From the NCBI RefSeq assembly GCF_002847305.1, contig NZ_CP025408.1, forward strand, positions 2,501,001-2,565,000: a stretch of 64,000 bases of DNA, in the 5' to 3' direction. The notes below the pieces were generated by a model. It searched no databases. It was not told where the DNA came from and saw only the letters and a program-made list of their open reading frames with translations. Of the stretch, positions 17,643 to 26,112 are shown one piece after another. This DNA is from Paracoccus tegillarcae (lineage in GTDB: Bacteria; Pseudomonadota; Alphaproteobacteria; Rhodobacterales; Rhodobacteraceae). The translations under genes and the position numbers were made by a program. Every line of letters starts with the position of its first letter. Positions within the stretch are counted from its first letter, which is position 1.

Positions 17643-17686
17643 CCCCTTTCTTCTTCAGTAAAATATCCCCGCCGGAGGCATCCACG
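17643..17686. repeat. Rhodobacteraceae-type intergenic repeat, copy B (inverse orientation)
   Basis: Read on the minus strand this copy has CCGGCGGGGATATTTTAC followed by TGAAGAAGAAA, sharing the ATATTT-NN-(A/C)TGAAGAAGAA core with copy A but lacking its long GC hairpin. It lies just beyond the stop codon of the acyl-CoA dehydrogenase gene, so a termination or mRNA-end role is possible. The sequence between copies A and B holds nothing recognised. Confidence 0.55.
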
Positions 17687-17705
17687 TTTCGGCAGAGACT
17701 GGTTT

Positions 17706-19481
17706 TCAGAACTGCTCGGCGCTCAGCGCCATGACCGGATGGGCGCCGCTTTCGATGCGTGCCAGATGGGTCGCCGTCATCGGCAATTGCCGTTTCATGT
17801 AATAGCGCCCGGTGGCCAGCTTGGTGTTGAGGAAACCGGCATCGCCTTGTCCTGCATCCAGTGCCGCCTGTGCCGCGACCGCCATTTGTGCCCACATCAG
17901 GCCAAGCGCGGTATGACCGAACAGGTGCATGAAGTCATAGCTGCCCGCCAGCGCCGCATTGGGGTTCTTCATCCCGTTCTGCATGAAGAACATCGCCGCT
18001 GCCTGCAGATCCTTTGAGGCGGCCTTGAGCGGTTCTATGAAATCGGCAGAAAGGGCTTCGTTGCTGCTGTTTTCCTTGCAGAAGGATTTTATCATCTCGA
18101 AGAAGGCCATGACATGCTTGCCGCCGTCTGCGGCCAGTTTGCGGCCGACCAGGTCCAGTGCCTGTACGCCGTTCGCGCCCTCATAGATCATCGTAATGCG
18201 GGCGTCGCGAACGAACTGGCTCATGCCATGTTCCTCGATATAGCCGTGGCCGCCATAAACCTGCTGGGCGAGAACCGCCATGTCAAAGCCCTTATCGGTC
18301 AGAAAGCCCTTGATGACAGGCGTCAGCAGTGAGATCCGGCCTTCGGCTTCTTCGTCGCCAGCGTTGGCCTTGTCGATCTCATGGGCGCCCCAGAAGGTCA
18401 GCATCCGTGCGCCTTCGAGAAAGCTTTTCTGATCCATCAGCGAGCGGCGGATATCGGGATGGACGATCAGCGGATCGGCGGGTCCGGAGGGGTTTTCGGT
18501 GCCTGTCACAGCCCGTCCCTGCAGACGGTCAACGGCATAGGCCGCCGCGTTCTGGTAGGCCGGCACGGCTACGGCATAGCCTTGCAGGCCAACGCCCAGA
18601 CGTGCCTCGTTCATCATGGTGAACATTGCCCGCATGCCCTTGTGCAGGTCGCCCAGCAGCCAGCCTTGTGCGCTGTCATAGTTCATCACGCAGGTGGAAT
18701 TGCCGTGGATGCCCATCTTTTCTTCGATGCTGCCGACGCTGACCGCATTGCGATCACCAAGCGATCCGTCCTCTTTCACCAGAAACTTCGGCACGATGAA
18801 CAGCGAGATACCCTTGGTGCCTTCGCCGCCGCCGGGGGCTTTGGCCAGGACCAGATGGATCACGTTCTCGGACATGTCGTGATCGCCGGCAGAGATGAAG
18901 ATCTTTTGTCCGGTGATCAGATAGCTGCCGTCATCCTGCGGTTCTGCCTTGGTGCGCAGCATGCCCAGATCGGTGCCGGCATGCGGCTCGGTCAGGTTCA
19001 TGGTGCCGGTCCATTCGCAGCTGACCATCTTGGGCAGATAGGTGGTCTTTTGGTCGTCGGTGCCATGCGCGTGGATCGCCGAATAGGCGCCATGGGTCAG
19101 GCCCTGATACATGTTGAAGGCCATATTGGCGGAAACGAACATCTCGCCCGTTGCCACGCCCATCAGATAGGGCATCCCCTGACCGCCATATTCGGGGTCA
19201 CAGTCCAGCGCGGTCCAACCGCCCTCTTTCATCTGATCAAAGGCTGCGTGGAAGCCATCGGGCGTGCGCACGACGCCGTTCTCCAGCGTGCAGCCCTGCT
19301 GGTCGCCCACCGTATTCAGCGGTGCCAGCACCTCTTCGGCCAGCTTGCCGGCGGCGTCCAGCACGGCCTCGGTGAATTCGCGGTCCAGTTCATCATGGCC
19401 GGCCAGCCCGGATTCGGACAGTTTCAGCACGTCATGAAGGATGAATTGCATGTCGCGGGTCGGGGCGTTGTAAATGGGCAT
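17706..19481 (-). CDS. Acyl-CoA dehydrogenase, large (about 590-residue) class with C-terminal domain
   Basis: This 591-residue flavoenzyme belongs to the long acyl-CoA dehydrogenase subgroup that includes DmdC-type methylmercaptopropionyl-CoA dehydrogenases and FadE relatives. Visible features are the FAD-binding [13 protein letters not shown] near residue 165, the [10 protein letters not shown] segment, the flavin-contact MGIHGNSTC, and [14 protein letters not shown] in the catalytic domain. A C-terminal extension of about 120 residues is typical of the subgroup. The substrate cannot be told from sequence. It is followed by intergenic repeat B and preceded by a MerR gene whose stop lies 11 bases away, suggesting a regulator-enzyme operon. 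Confidence 0.92.
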   Translation of the reverse strand: MPIYNAPTRDMQFILHDVLKLSESGLAGHDELDREFTEAVLDAAGKLAEEVLAPLNTVGDQQGCTLENGVVRTPDGFHAAFDQMKEGGWTALDCDPEYGGQGMPYLMGVATGEMFVSANMAFNMYQGLTHGAYSAIHAHGTDDQKTTYLPKMVSCEWTGTMNLTEPHAGTDLGMLRTKAEPQDDGSYLITGQKIFISAGDHDMSENVIHLVLAKAPGGGEGTKGISLFIVPKFLVKEDGSLGDRNAVSVGSIEEKMGIHGNSTCVMNYDSAQGWLLGDLHKGMRAMFTMMNEARLGVGLQGYAVAVPAYQNAAAYAVDRLQGRAVTGTENPSGPADPLIVHPDIRRSLMDQKSFLEGARMLTFWGAHEIDKANAGDEEAEGRISLLTPVIKGFLTDKGFDMAVLAQQVYGGHGYIEEHGMSQFVRDARITMIYEGANGVQALDLVGRKLAADGGKHVMAFFEMIKSFCKENSSNEALSADFIEPLKAASKDLQAAAMFFMQNGMKNPNAALAGSYDFMHLFGHTALGLMWAQMAVAAQAALDAGQGDAGFLNTKLATGRYYMKRQLPMTATHLARIESGAHPVMALSAEQF

Positions 19482-19492
19482 GTGTCTGTCCT

Positions 19493-19882
19493 TTAATCCT
19501 TGGCATGCATGGCCGACTGCCGGGCTTCGGCGTCGACCAGCTGGCCTTTGAGTTCGAGAATGGCGTCCTGCAGTTCCGCATGCTGCCGCTCCATGTCACC
19601 AAGACGCTCGCGCGCGGCGCTGATGGTGGCGGCGATCTGGGCGCTGTTGCTGCCTGATGCCTCGTAAAGTTCCAGCAACTGCCGGATCTGTTCCAGGCTA
19701 AAGCCGAAGCGCTTGCCTCGCAGGATCAGCGTCAGCCGGCCCCGGTCGCGCCGGTCATATAGCCGGTGCTGGCCACGGCGCTCGGGGAAGATAAGCTCTC
19801 GTGCCTCGTAAAAACGCAGGGTGCGCGGCGTAACATCATACGCGTCGCACATCTGGCGGATGGTCATTAACTGGTCTGACAT
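19493..19882 (-). CDS. MerR-family transcriptional regulator
   Basis: The 129-residue protein has the N-terminal winged HTH ([22 protein letters not shown]), the linker and [23 protein letters not shown], then a coiled-coil tail for dimerisation. There are no cysteines in the tail that would mark metal or redox sensing, so an organic effector such as an acyl-CoA is likely. It precedes the acyl-CoA dehydrogenase gene by 11 bases on the same strand, and a palindrome of LiuR-like form sits 54 bases upstream of its start, so it probably represses its own operon. A second close paralogue lies immediately upstream at 20008-20388. Confidence 0.88.
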   Translation of the reverse strand: MSDQLMTIRQMCDAYDVTPRTLRFYEARELIFPERRGQHRLYDRRDRGRLTLILRGKRFGFSLEQIRQLLELYEASGSNSAQIAATISAARERLGDMERQHAELQDAILELKGQLVDAEARQSAMHAKD

Positions 19883-19935
19883 GTTTTGCGGCCTTTCGCG
19901 GGCTGCGGCTCCTCAACGCCTCTATAGCTGCAAGT

Positions 19936-19949
19936 TTACGTTCGCGTAA
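19936..19949. promoter_or_regulatory. Candidate MerR/LiuR-type operator
   Basis: An inverted repeat TTACG-TTCG-CGTAA lies upstream of the MerR gene. MerR-family regulators of branched-chain and fatty-acid degradation in proteobacteria (LiuR group) are reported to bind TTACG/CGTAA-type palindromes, so this is a plausible site for either of the two adjacent MerR proteins. No binding evidence exists here. Confidence 0.5.
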
Positions 19950-20007
19950 GCATAACGCCACGTCACAGGGAGGCGTGTTCCCCGGCGTGTCTCGAATGCC
20001 TGGGCGG

Positions 20008-20388
20008 TCAGTCCTGATTTTTCAGCGTTTCTGCGCTTTCGTCGCGCAGGGTTTTCAGTTCGGACCTTGCTGTCTGCAAATCGGCGATCTGCTGATCCAG
20101 TCCGGCCAATTGCTCATCCGCCCTGCCGATCCAGACCTGCAACTGTTCGCGCGTGCCCTGCTGCTCATAAAGCTGCAACCACTGGCGGATGTCTTCGAGG
20201 CTGAAACCAAAGCGGCGACCGCGCAGGATCAAGGTCATCCGCGCGATCTCGCGCGGGCCGTAATGCCGCGCGCGCCCTATTTTCTTGGGGCTGAGCAATT
20301 CGATATATTCGTAATATCGCAGCGTCCGAGGCGTCACGTCGAAACGCGCGCACATCTCCTTGAAACTCAGTAATGTTTCATCAGACAT
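20008..20388 (-). CDS. MerR-family transcriptional regulator, tandem paralogue
   Basis: This 126-residue protein is a paralogue of the MerR gene beside it: the [25 protein letters not shown] and the segment LILRGRRFGFSLEDIRQWLQLYE match almost position by position, and both end in a coiled coil without cysteines. The greatest difference is in the recognition and effector regions, so the two may recognise related operators but different ligands. The start at 20388 faces the thioesterase gene on the opposite strand, so the shared 148-base gap may hold sites for both. A GGTAAA/GGTAAC direct repeat at about 20410-20426 is the only visible motif there. Confidence 0.88.
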   Translation of the reverse strand: MSDETLLSFKEMCARFDVTPRTLRYYEYIELLSPKKIGRARHYGPREIARMTLILRGRRFGFSLEDIRQWLQLYEQQGTREQLQVWIGRADEQLAGLDQQIADLQTARSELKTLRDESAETLKNQD

Positions 20389-20536
20389 TCGCGTCCTCCG
20401 AACACCATGCAGGTAAAGACTAGGTAACTTCTTCCAATATCACAATAGTTCCGTGCAGCACGAGTTCCTTGCGACTGGGCTTGTCGTGCGCCGGCCTGTC
20501 CGGTTAAGCCGGTGCAACAGCAAGGAAAGCGCAAGC

Positions 20537-20983
20537 ATGACGGAACTGGAAAACAAACCCGAATTCGCGCAGCAGGCGCAGAAGTTCATGCAGGCGCTGC
20601 CTTATGCGATGGCATTGGGGATGGAAATCGAGGAACTGGCGGGCGGGGTTGCGGTGGTCACCATGCCCTGGGCCGAGCATCTGGTGGGCGATCCGCGCAC
20701 GGGCGTGATCCATGGTGGCGTCGTCTCGGCGCTGATGGATACCTGCTGCGGGGCGGCGGTCCTGTCTCATCCGCTGGTGCAGTCGGGCACCGCGACGCTG
20801 GATCTGCGAATCGACTATATGCGCGCGGCCAAACCGGGTCAGCGATTGCGGGCGCGTGCGGAATGTTATCATCTGACACGCTCGGTCGCCTTTGTGCGCG
20901 CGGTGACGACCGACGAAGATGCAGACAATCCCGTGGCCAGCGCAACCGGCGCTTTTACAATCGAGAAACCCGCCAATGGCTGA
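20537..20983 (+). CDS. PaaI-family hotdog thioesterase (first of a pair)
   Basis: The 148-residue protein has the hotdog fold signature VIHGGVVSALMDTCCG with the HGG turn, followed by TLDLRIDYMRAAKPGQ. Such enzymes hydrolyse acyl- or aryl-CoA esters. The start at ATG 20537 follows AAGGAA; the open frame back to 20453 is not family-like. The stop codon overlaps the start of a second PaaI-type gene by eight bases, and a MATE efflux gene follows, so the three form a plus-strand operon. It is divergent from the tandem MerR regulators, which suggests link to acyl-CoA metabolism. The exact substrate is unknown. Confidence 0.85.
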   Translation: MTELENKPEFAQQAQKFMQALPYAMALGMEIEELAGGVAVVTMPWAEHLVGDPRTGVIHGGVVSALMDTCCGAAVLSHPLVQSGTATLDLRIDYMRAAKPGQRLRARAECYHLTRSVAFVRAVTTDEDADNPVASATGAFTIEKPANG

Positions 20984-21479
20984 TCGCAATGAACCGCTAG
21001 AGCAGATCAAGGCACGCCGCGATGCCGCGTTGCAGGCCCTGGTCGTGGGCGTGCCGTTCATCCGCTGGCTTGGCATCTCGTTTGACCGGCGCGGCAATGA
21101 ACTGACGGCTGTGCTGCCGTTTTCGCCCAAGCTGATCGGCAACCCGATTCTGCCGGCGCTGCACGGCGGCGCCACGGCGGCCTTTCTGGAAATCACCGCA
21201 ATCATCGAACTTTCATGGACCGCCTCATGGGCGGATTTCGAGGCGGGCCGGATCGTGCCCGACCCCGAAGACCCCACCAGCATGCCACGGCTGCCCAAGA
21301 CGGTGGATTTCACCGTCGACTATCTGCGTTCCGGCCTGCCGCGCGATGCCTATGCGCGGGCACGCGTCGTGCGGTCGGGGCGGCGCTATTCCAGCGTGCA
21401 GGTCGAGGCGTGGCAGGATGACCGCATGCGTCCCTTTGCGCAGGCGACCGGGCATTTCGTGATGCCGCAAGATGGCTGA
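20976..21479 (+). CDS. PaaI-family hotdog thioesterase (second of the pair)
   Basis: This 167-residue protein again has a hotdog domain (LHGGATAAFLEITAI, with the HGG turn, then TVDFTVDYLRSG). It is longer than the first by a loop around residues 75-110 rich in proline and acidic residues. Its start ATG 20976 overlaps the upstream stop in the sequence ATGGCTGA, and its own end overlaps the MATE gene in an identical ATGGCTGA. Two adjacent hotdog proteins often form heteromers, so a joint enzyme is possible, but independent substrates are equally likely. Confidence 0.82.
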   Translation: MADRNEPLEQIKARRDAALQALVVGVPFIRWLGISFDRRGNELTAVLPFSPKLIGNPILPALHGGATAAFLEITAIIELSWTASWADFEAGRIVPDPEDPTSMPRLPKTVDFTVDYLRSGLPRDAYARARVVRSGRRYSSVQVEAWQDDRMRPFAQATGHFVMPQDG

Positions 21480-22815
21480 AACCGGTCCGGCGTCGTCGGC
21501 GGAGATCGCACCGCTGACCCATCGCCGGGTGCTGGCCATCGCGCTGCCCATCGTTCTGGCCAATGCAACGATCCCATTGCTGGGGCTGGTCGATACCGGC
21601 GTTGTCGGACAAATGGGCGAGGCTGCACCCATCGGTGCGGTTGGTATCGGCGCTGTGATCCTGACCTCGATCTATTGGGTTTTCGGCTTTTTGCGCATGG
21701 GAACGTCGGGGCTGGTGGCGCAAAGCCATGGCGCCGGCGACACGCCCGAGGTCGGCGCGCATCTGTTGCGGGCGCTGGCCATCGCGGCGGCTGCGGGGCT
21801 GTTCTTTATCCTCTTTCAACTGCCGCTGTTCTGGGCGGCGTTCAAGCTGGCCCCGACCACGCCCGAGGTCGAGGGGCTCGCCCGCGACTATCTGGCGATC
21901 CGCATCTGGGGGGCGCCGGCGACCATTGCCCTTTATGCGATCACAGGCTGGCTGATCGCCGTTGAAAGGACACGCGCGGTTCTGGTGCTGCAACTGCTGC
22001 AGAACGGGCTGAATGTGGGTCTGGATGTCTGGTTCGTGCTGGGATTGGGGCTGGGCGTGCCGGGCGTGGCCTGGGCCACGCTGATCGCGGAATGGGCCGG
22101 GGTCGCCTTTGGCCTGTGGCTGGCGCGTGATGTGCTGCGGGCAGCCATCGTGGCGGCAGGCAGCGCCGCCACGCTGTTTGCGCGCGACAAGGTGAACCGG
22201 CTGGCGCGGGTGAACGGCGATATCATGATCCGCTCGGTCGTGCTGCAGGCCAGTTTCACCAGTTTCATGTTCCTGGCGGCGGGATACGGCGATGTGACGC
22301 TGGCCGCCAACCAGGTCCTGATCCAGTTTCTCAGCATCACCGCCTTTGCGCTGGATGGCTTTGCCTTTGCCGCTGAAAGCCTGGTCGGTCAGGCCGTAGG
22401 TGCGCATCGGCCCGGAAGGGTGCGCAGGGCCTCTGTCCTGACCTCGCAATGGGGTGTTGCCGGCGCGGCGGTTCTGGGGCTGGTTTTTCTGCTGGCCGGA
22501 CCCTCGATCATCGACCTGCTGACCACCTCGCCCGAGGTGCGCGCCGAGGCACGGATCTATCTGCCGTGGCTGGTGATCGCGCCGCTGATCGGGATCGCCA
22601 GCTGGATGCTGGACGGGATCTTCATCGGCGCCACGCTGACCCGCGAGATGCGCATCGCCATGCTGCAATCGGTCGCCGTCTATCTGGTGGCGCTGCTGAT
22701 CCTGCCGCCTGCTTTCGGCAATCACGGTCTCTGGGCGGCGCTGATGGTGCTGAACCTGACCCGCGGCCTGACCATGGCGCGGCGTTATCCAAGGGCCGAG
22801 GCTGTGGCGGCCTGA
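21472..22815 (+). CDS. MATE-family multidrug/sodium efflux transporter
   Basis: The 447-residue protein has about 12 hydrophobic helices arranged as two related halves (PIVLANATIPLLGLVDTGVVG near residue 30; a second LASFTSFMFL-type segment mid-way). The segment LGLVDTGVVGQMG and the later FAAESLVGQAVGAH mark the DinF-type MATE subgroup. These pumps export cationic or amphipathic compounds with Na+ or H+ exchange. It overlaps the second thioesterase gene by eight bases and is the last gene of the operon, ahead of a convergent gene. The physiological substrate is unknown. Confidence 0.9.
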   Translation: MAETGPASSAEIAPLTHRRVLAIALPIVLANATIPLLGLVDTGVVGQMGEAAPIGAVGIGAVILTSIYWVFGFLRMGTSGLVAQSHGAGDTPEVGAHLLRALAIAAAAGLFFILFQLPLFWAAFKLAPTTPEVEGLARDYLAIRIWGAPATIALYAITGWLIAVERTRAVLVLQLLQNGLNVGLDVWFVLGLGLGVPGVAWATLIAEWAGVAFGLWLARDVLRAAIVAAGSAATLFARDKVNRLARVNGDIMIRSVVLQASFTSFMFLAAGYGDVTLAANQVLIQFLSITAFALDGFAFAAESLVGQAVGAHRPGRVRRASVLTSQWGVAGAAVLGLVFLLAGPSIIDLLTTSPEVRAEARIYLPWLVIAPLIGIASWMLDGIFIGATLTREMRIAMLQSVAVYLVALLILPPAFGNHGLWAALMVLNLTRGLTMARRYPRAEAVAA

Positions 22816-22893
22816 TCTTATCGCAGCCCTCAAATGATCGCCGCAATGCCTGCGATGCCGGCCCGGTGATCCTCTGCCTCACCTGAACAGCAA

Positions 22894-22915
22894 CAGGGGA
22901 CCCAGAGGCCCCCTG
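22894..22915 (-). terminator. Hairpin downstream of the zeta-subunit gene
   Basis: CAGGGGGCC and GGTCCCCTG (as read on the minus strand) form a nine-pair stem with one G-U pair and a four-base loop. It lies 29 bases beyond the stop of the zeta gene and between convergent genes. The following U-tract is weak (TTGCTGTT), so termination may be incomplete. Confidence 0.5.
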
Positions 22916-22943
22916 CAGTATCTTCGGAAGGGAAAAAGGCGGC

Positions 22944-23261
22944 TTAGCGCGCTTCGTCGATGATCTGGCGTTTCGCCTCGATCATCATTTCTTCCATCTT
23001 GGCGCGGATCGTTGCCTCGGCAGCCTTGCCTTCGAGGTCGCCGGCCAGCTTGCGATAGACATCCTCGTCGCCCGGCTCTTCGAAATCCGAGGTGACAACG
23101 GTCATCGCATAGGTCCGGGCTTCTTCGCCGGATTTGCCCAGCAATTCCGCCGCCCATTCGCCCAGCAGGCGGTTGCGGCGCGCCTCGGCCTTGAAGCGCA
23201 GCTCGGCATCGAGTGCGAACTTGGTCTCATAGGAACGTTCGCGGTCGTCAAAGGTGGTCAT
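22944..23261 (-). CDS. F1-ATPase inhibitor subunit zeta (DUF1476)
   Basis: The 105-residue protein closely follows the zeta subunit first found on the Paracoccus denitrificans F1-ATPase: MTTFDDRERSYETKFALDAE at the N-terminus, then RRNRLLGEWAAELLGKSG and TSDFEEPGDEDVYRKLAGDL. The N-terminal segment inserts into F1 and blocks ATP hydrolysis, acting as a unidirectional pawl in this group. The start at 23261 has AGGAGG at the right spacing; the frame is open far upstream but not coding. It is divergent from purC, a conserved arrangement in alphaproteobacteria. The ATP synthase genes themselves are elsewhere. Confidence 0.93.
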   Translation of the reverse strand: MTTFDDRERSYETKFALDAELRFKAEARRNRLLGEWAAELLGKSGEEARTYAMTVVTSDFEEPGDEDVYRKLAGDLEGKAAEATIRAKMEEMMIEAKRQIIDEAR

Positions 23262-23390
23262 CGTGGCCTCCTGTGGAAAGTTGGCATTGATATGCCCATT
23301 GCTGCGCCCTGCCGCAACCCTTATTGCCCCGGACCCCGGCAATGCCCTATAGCGCATGGCAGGGGCGATACGCGAAAGGACAGGTGACGC

Positions 23391-24155
23391 ATGGCACCGC
23401 GGCGCAAGAAGATCTATGAGGGCAAAGCCAAGATCCTTTACGAAGGCACCGAGCCCGGCACCCTTATCCAGTATTTCAAGGATGACGCCACCGCCTTCAA
23501 CGCGCAGAAGAAAGCCGTGATCGAAGGCAAGGGAGTGCTGAACAACCGGCTGTCCGAATTCTTCATGAACGGGCTGACCAATATCGGCGTGCCCAATCAT
23601 TTTATTCGCCGCATCAATATGCGCGAACAATTGATCCGCCAGGTCGAGATCATTCCGCTGGAAGTGATCGTCCGAAACTTCGCCGCCGGTTCGCTGTCCA
23701 AGCGTCTGGGACTGGAAGAGGGCACCGCCCTGCCGCGCCCGATCGTCGAATACAGTTTCAAGAATGACGAACTGGGCGATCCGATGGTCAGCGAGGAATA
23801 TATCGTGGCCTTCGGTTGGGCCACGCAGCAGGATCTGGACGATATCGTGTCGCTTGCGCTGCGGGTGAACGATTTCCTGTCGGGCGTATTCTTCGGCGCC
23901 GGGATCAAGCTGGTCGATTTCAAGATCGAGATCGGCCGCGTCTGGGATGGCGATTTCATGCGCCTGATCGTGGCCGACGAAATCAGCCCCGACAGTTGCA
24001 GGCTGTGGGATGTGAAAACCGGCCAAAAGCTGGACAAGGACGTGTTCCGCCGCGATCTGGGCGATCTGACCGATGCCTATACCGAGGTCGCCCGCCGTCT
24101 GGGCCTGATGCCGACCAATACCGCCAATCTGACCAAGCCGACGCTGATCAACTAA
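23391..24155 (+). CDS. purC: SAICAR synthetase (phosphoribosylaminoimidazole-succinocarboxamide synthase)
   Basis: The 254-residue enzyme ligates aspartate to CAIR in de novo purine synthesis. It begins with the signature [14 protein letters not shown] for ATP binding, and includes [35 protein letters not shown] and [15 protein letters not shown], all conserved in PurC. The start at 23391 follows GAAAGGA. It is followed after 14 bases by purS, so the two form an operon. The promoter must lie in the 129-base gap shared with the divergent zeta-subunit gene; no purine-specific operator was recognised. Confidence 0.97.
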   Translation: MAPRRKKIYEGKAKILYEGTEPGTLIQYFKDDATAFNAQKKAVIEGKGVLNNRLSEFFMNGLTNIGVPNHFIRRINMREQLIRQVEIIPLEVIVRNFAAGSLSKRLGLEEGTALPRPIVEYSFKNDELGDPMVSEEYIVAFGWATQQDLDDIVSLALRVNDFLSGVFFGAGIKLVDFKIEIGRVWDGDFMRLIVADEISPDSCRLWDVKTGQKLDKDVFRRDLGDLTDAYTEVARRLGLMPTNTANLTKPTLIN

Positions 24156-24169
24156 AAGGACTGCCGCCG

Positions 24170-24409
24170 ATGAAAGCCCGTGTCACCATCATGTTGAAAG
24201 ACGGCGTTCTTGATCCCCAGGGCGAGGCGATCCGCCACGCTTTGGCGGGTCTTGGCCACAAGGGCGTCGGCGGCGTCCGCCAGGGCAAGGTGATCGAACT
24301 GGACCTGGGCGAGGGCGACAAGGCCGCCGCCGAGGCCGAAGTCACCCGCATGTGCGAAGGGCTTTTGGCCAATACGGTGATCGAAAAATACAGCATCGAG
24401 ATTATTTGA
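24170..24409 (+). CDS. purS: Phosphoribosylformylglycinamidine synthase subunit PurS
   Basis: PurS is the small bridging subunit of the three-part FGAM synthase (PurSQL). This 79-residue protein has the family pattern: KARVTIMLKDGVLDPQGEAI, GVGGVRQGKVIELDL and the C-terminal IEKYSIEII. The ATG at 24170 follows AAAAGGA and a 14-base gap after purC. In many alphaproteobacteria purQ comes next, but here the following gene is an ABC-transporter ATPase 94 bases downstream and no purQ is visible, so PurQ must be encoded elsewhere. Confidence 0.96.
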   Translation: MKARVTIMLKDGVLDPQGEAIRHALAGLGHKGVGGVRQGKVIELDLGEGDKAAAEAEVTRMCEGLLANTVIEKYSIEII

Positions 24410-24456
24410 CGGGCAGAAAGGGCGAATTGTCTCTACACGATGACGCCGCGTCGGCA

Positions 24457-24484
24457 TTGTGACCGTTGCAATTGGCAAAATAAT
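24457..24484 (+). promoter_or_regulatory. Candidate promoter for the amino-acid ABC transporter operon
   Basis: TTGTGA at 24457-24462 and AATAAT at 24479-24484 are spaced by 16 bases. A transcript starting near 24491 would leave a short leader before ATG 24504 and would exclude the upstream alternative starts at 24459 and 24483. The match is fair, not perfect. Confidence 0.4.
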
Positions 24485-24503
24485 GCCGCCCTATGCCCGG
24501 ACG

Positions 24504-25295
24504 ATGCAGACGAACGAAGCGACAGATTCCGCGCCGGTTATTCAGATCCGGGACCTTCACAAGGCCTATGGCACGTTGGAGGTGCTGAAGGGTATTTCCC
24601 TTGAGGCGCCACGTGGGCATGTGCTCAGCCTGATCGGCAGTTCGGGGTCGGGTAAATCCACCCTGCTGCGATGCTGTAATCTTTTGGAAAACAGCCAGCA
24701 GGGCGAAATCCTGTTCAATGGCGAGGCCGTGCGCTGGAAGGGTCAGGGCCTGTCCCGCCATCCCGCCGACCGCGCCCAGGTGACGCGGTTTCGCACCAAC
24801 CTGTCAATGGTGTTCCAGCAGTTCAACCTCTGGGCCCATATGACCATCCTGCAAAACGTGATGGAGGCGCCGCTGACCGTGCTGGGCGAAAGCCCGGCCG
24901 AGGTCGAACCACGCGCGCGCGCCTTGCTGGAAAAGGTCGGTATTGGCGACAAGGCTGATAACTGGCCCGCCCAGCTATCTGGTGGCCAGCAGCAGCGGGC
25001 CGCCATTGCGCGGGCCCTGTGCATGCAGCCCACCGCGCTGCTGTTTGACGAACCGACCAGCGCGCTGGACCCGGAATTGCAGCAGGAGGTGGTCAAGGTG
25101 ATCAAGGATCTGGCGGGTGAACACCGCACCATGATCATCGTGACCCATGACATGCGCCTTGCCGCGGATGTCAGCGACCACGTCGTGTTCCTGCATCAGG
25201 GCCTGATCTGTGAAGAAGGCCCGCCAGACCAACTGTTTGGCGCACCAAAGACGGAACGTCTGCGCCAGTTCCTCAGCGCCACCATGGCGACCTGA
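24504..25295 (+). CDS. Polar/basic amino-acid ABC transporter, ATP-binding protein (HisP/ArtP type)
   Basis: This 263-residue ATPase has the Walker A sequence GSSGSGKST, the Q-loop [11 protein letters not shown], the ABC signature LSGGQQQR, the Walker B segment [13 protein letters not shown] and the switch histidine in VTHDMRLA. The subgroup imports polar amino acids and powers the two permeases at 26113 and 26988. Alternative starts at GTG 24459 and ATG 24483 exist; ATG 24504 is preferred because the promoter-like -10 element overlaps the earlier ones. It is the first gene of the four-gene transporter operon. Confidence 0.93.
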   Translation: MQTNEATDSAPVIQIRDLHKAYGTLEVLKGISLEAPRGHVLSLIGSSGSGKSTLLRCCNLLENSQQGEILFNGEAVRWKGQGLSRHPADRAQVTRFRTNLSMVFQQFNLWAHMTILQNVMEAPLTVLGESPAEVEPRARALLEKVGIGDKADNWPAQLSGGQQQRAAIARALCMQPTALLFDEPTSALDPELQQEVVKVIKDLAGEHRTMIIVTHDMRLAADVSDHVVFLHQGLICEEGPPDQLFGAPKTERLRQFLSATMAT

Positions 25296-25321
25296 GATTT
25301 TACCAACAGGAGAAAGAAAAA

Positions 25322-26059
25322 ATGAAAAAACTTATGCTTGCAGTCGCCACACTGACCCTGGCCACAACTGGGGCAATGGCGCAAGACACGGTTCGCATGG
25401 GCACCGAGGGCGCCTATCCTCCGTATAACTTCGTCAATGACAGCACCGGTGAGGTTGACGGCTTTGAGCGCGATCTGGGCGACGAGTTGTGTGCCCGCGC
25501 CGAACTGTCCTGCACCTGGGTCAAGAATGACTGGGATTCGATCATTCCGAACCTGGTGTCGTCGAACTATGACACGATCATGGCCGGCATGAACATCAAC
25601 GAGGAACGCAAAGAAGTCATCGATTTCACCCAGCCCTACACGCCGGCCATGCCGTCGGCATATGTCGCGCTGGCCGCGGATGCCGATATCGAAGGCGGTG
25701 TCGTGGCCGCCCAGACCAGCACCATTCAGGCGGGCCATGTCGCTGAATCCGGTGCCACGCTGCTGGAATACGCGACCCCCGACGAAACCGTCGCCGCCGT
25801 CCGTAACGGCGAGGCCGATGCCGTCTTCGCCGACAAGGACTATCTCGTGCCGCTGGTCGAACAGTCGGGCGGAGAACTGGTCTGGGTCGATGGCTTTGAC
25901 ACAGTGCCTTTGGGCGAAGGGATCGGCATGGGCCTGCGCCAGTCGGATGCCGAGCTGAAGGAAAAGTTCGACACAGCGATCACCTCGATGAAGGAAGATG
26001 GCAGCCTGAACGAGCTGATCAAGAAATGGTTCGGCGAAGAGGCCATGCTTTTCGAATGA
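25322..26059 (+). CDS. Periplasmic amino-acid-binding protein (HisJ/ArgT family)
   Basis: The 245-residue protein has a signal peptide cleaved after AMA (residue 20), then the family start TVRMGTEGAYPPYNFVND, with the ligand-binding EGAYPPYN, GFERDLGDELC, and the fold motif DTIMAGMNINEERKEVIDFT. Two cysteines at ELCARAELSCTW are spaced as in the disulfide of lysine/arginine/ornithine-binding proteins, which supports a basic amino acid as ligand. It follows the ATPase gene by 26 bases with an AGGAGA ribosome-binding site, and precedes the two permease genes. Confidence 0.92.
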   Translation: MKKLMLAVATLTLATTGAMAQDTVRMGTEGAYPPYNFVNDSTGEVDGFERDLGDELCARAELSCTWVKNDWDSIIPNLVSSNYDTIMAGMNINEERKEVIDFTQPYTPAMPSAYVALAADADIEGGVVAAQTSTIQAGHVAESGATLLEYATPDETVAAVRNGEADAVFADKDYLVPLVEQSGGELVWVDGFDTVPLGEGIGMGLRQSDAELKEKFDTAITSMKEDGSLNELIKKWFGEEAMLFE

Positions 26060-26112
26060 TCTGAAACTGCCGCCGCTGCCCTCTGGGTGGCGGCGGCCAG
26101 CAGGTTTGCAGC

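Noticed and set aside
21310..22833. 507-codon open frame on the minus strand
   Set aside because: It is antisense to the MATE transporter and has Gln/Arg/His-rich low-complexity translation.
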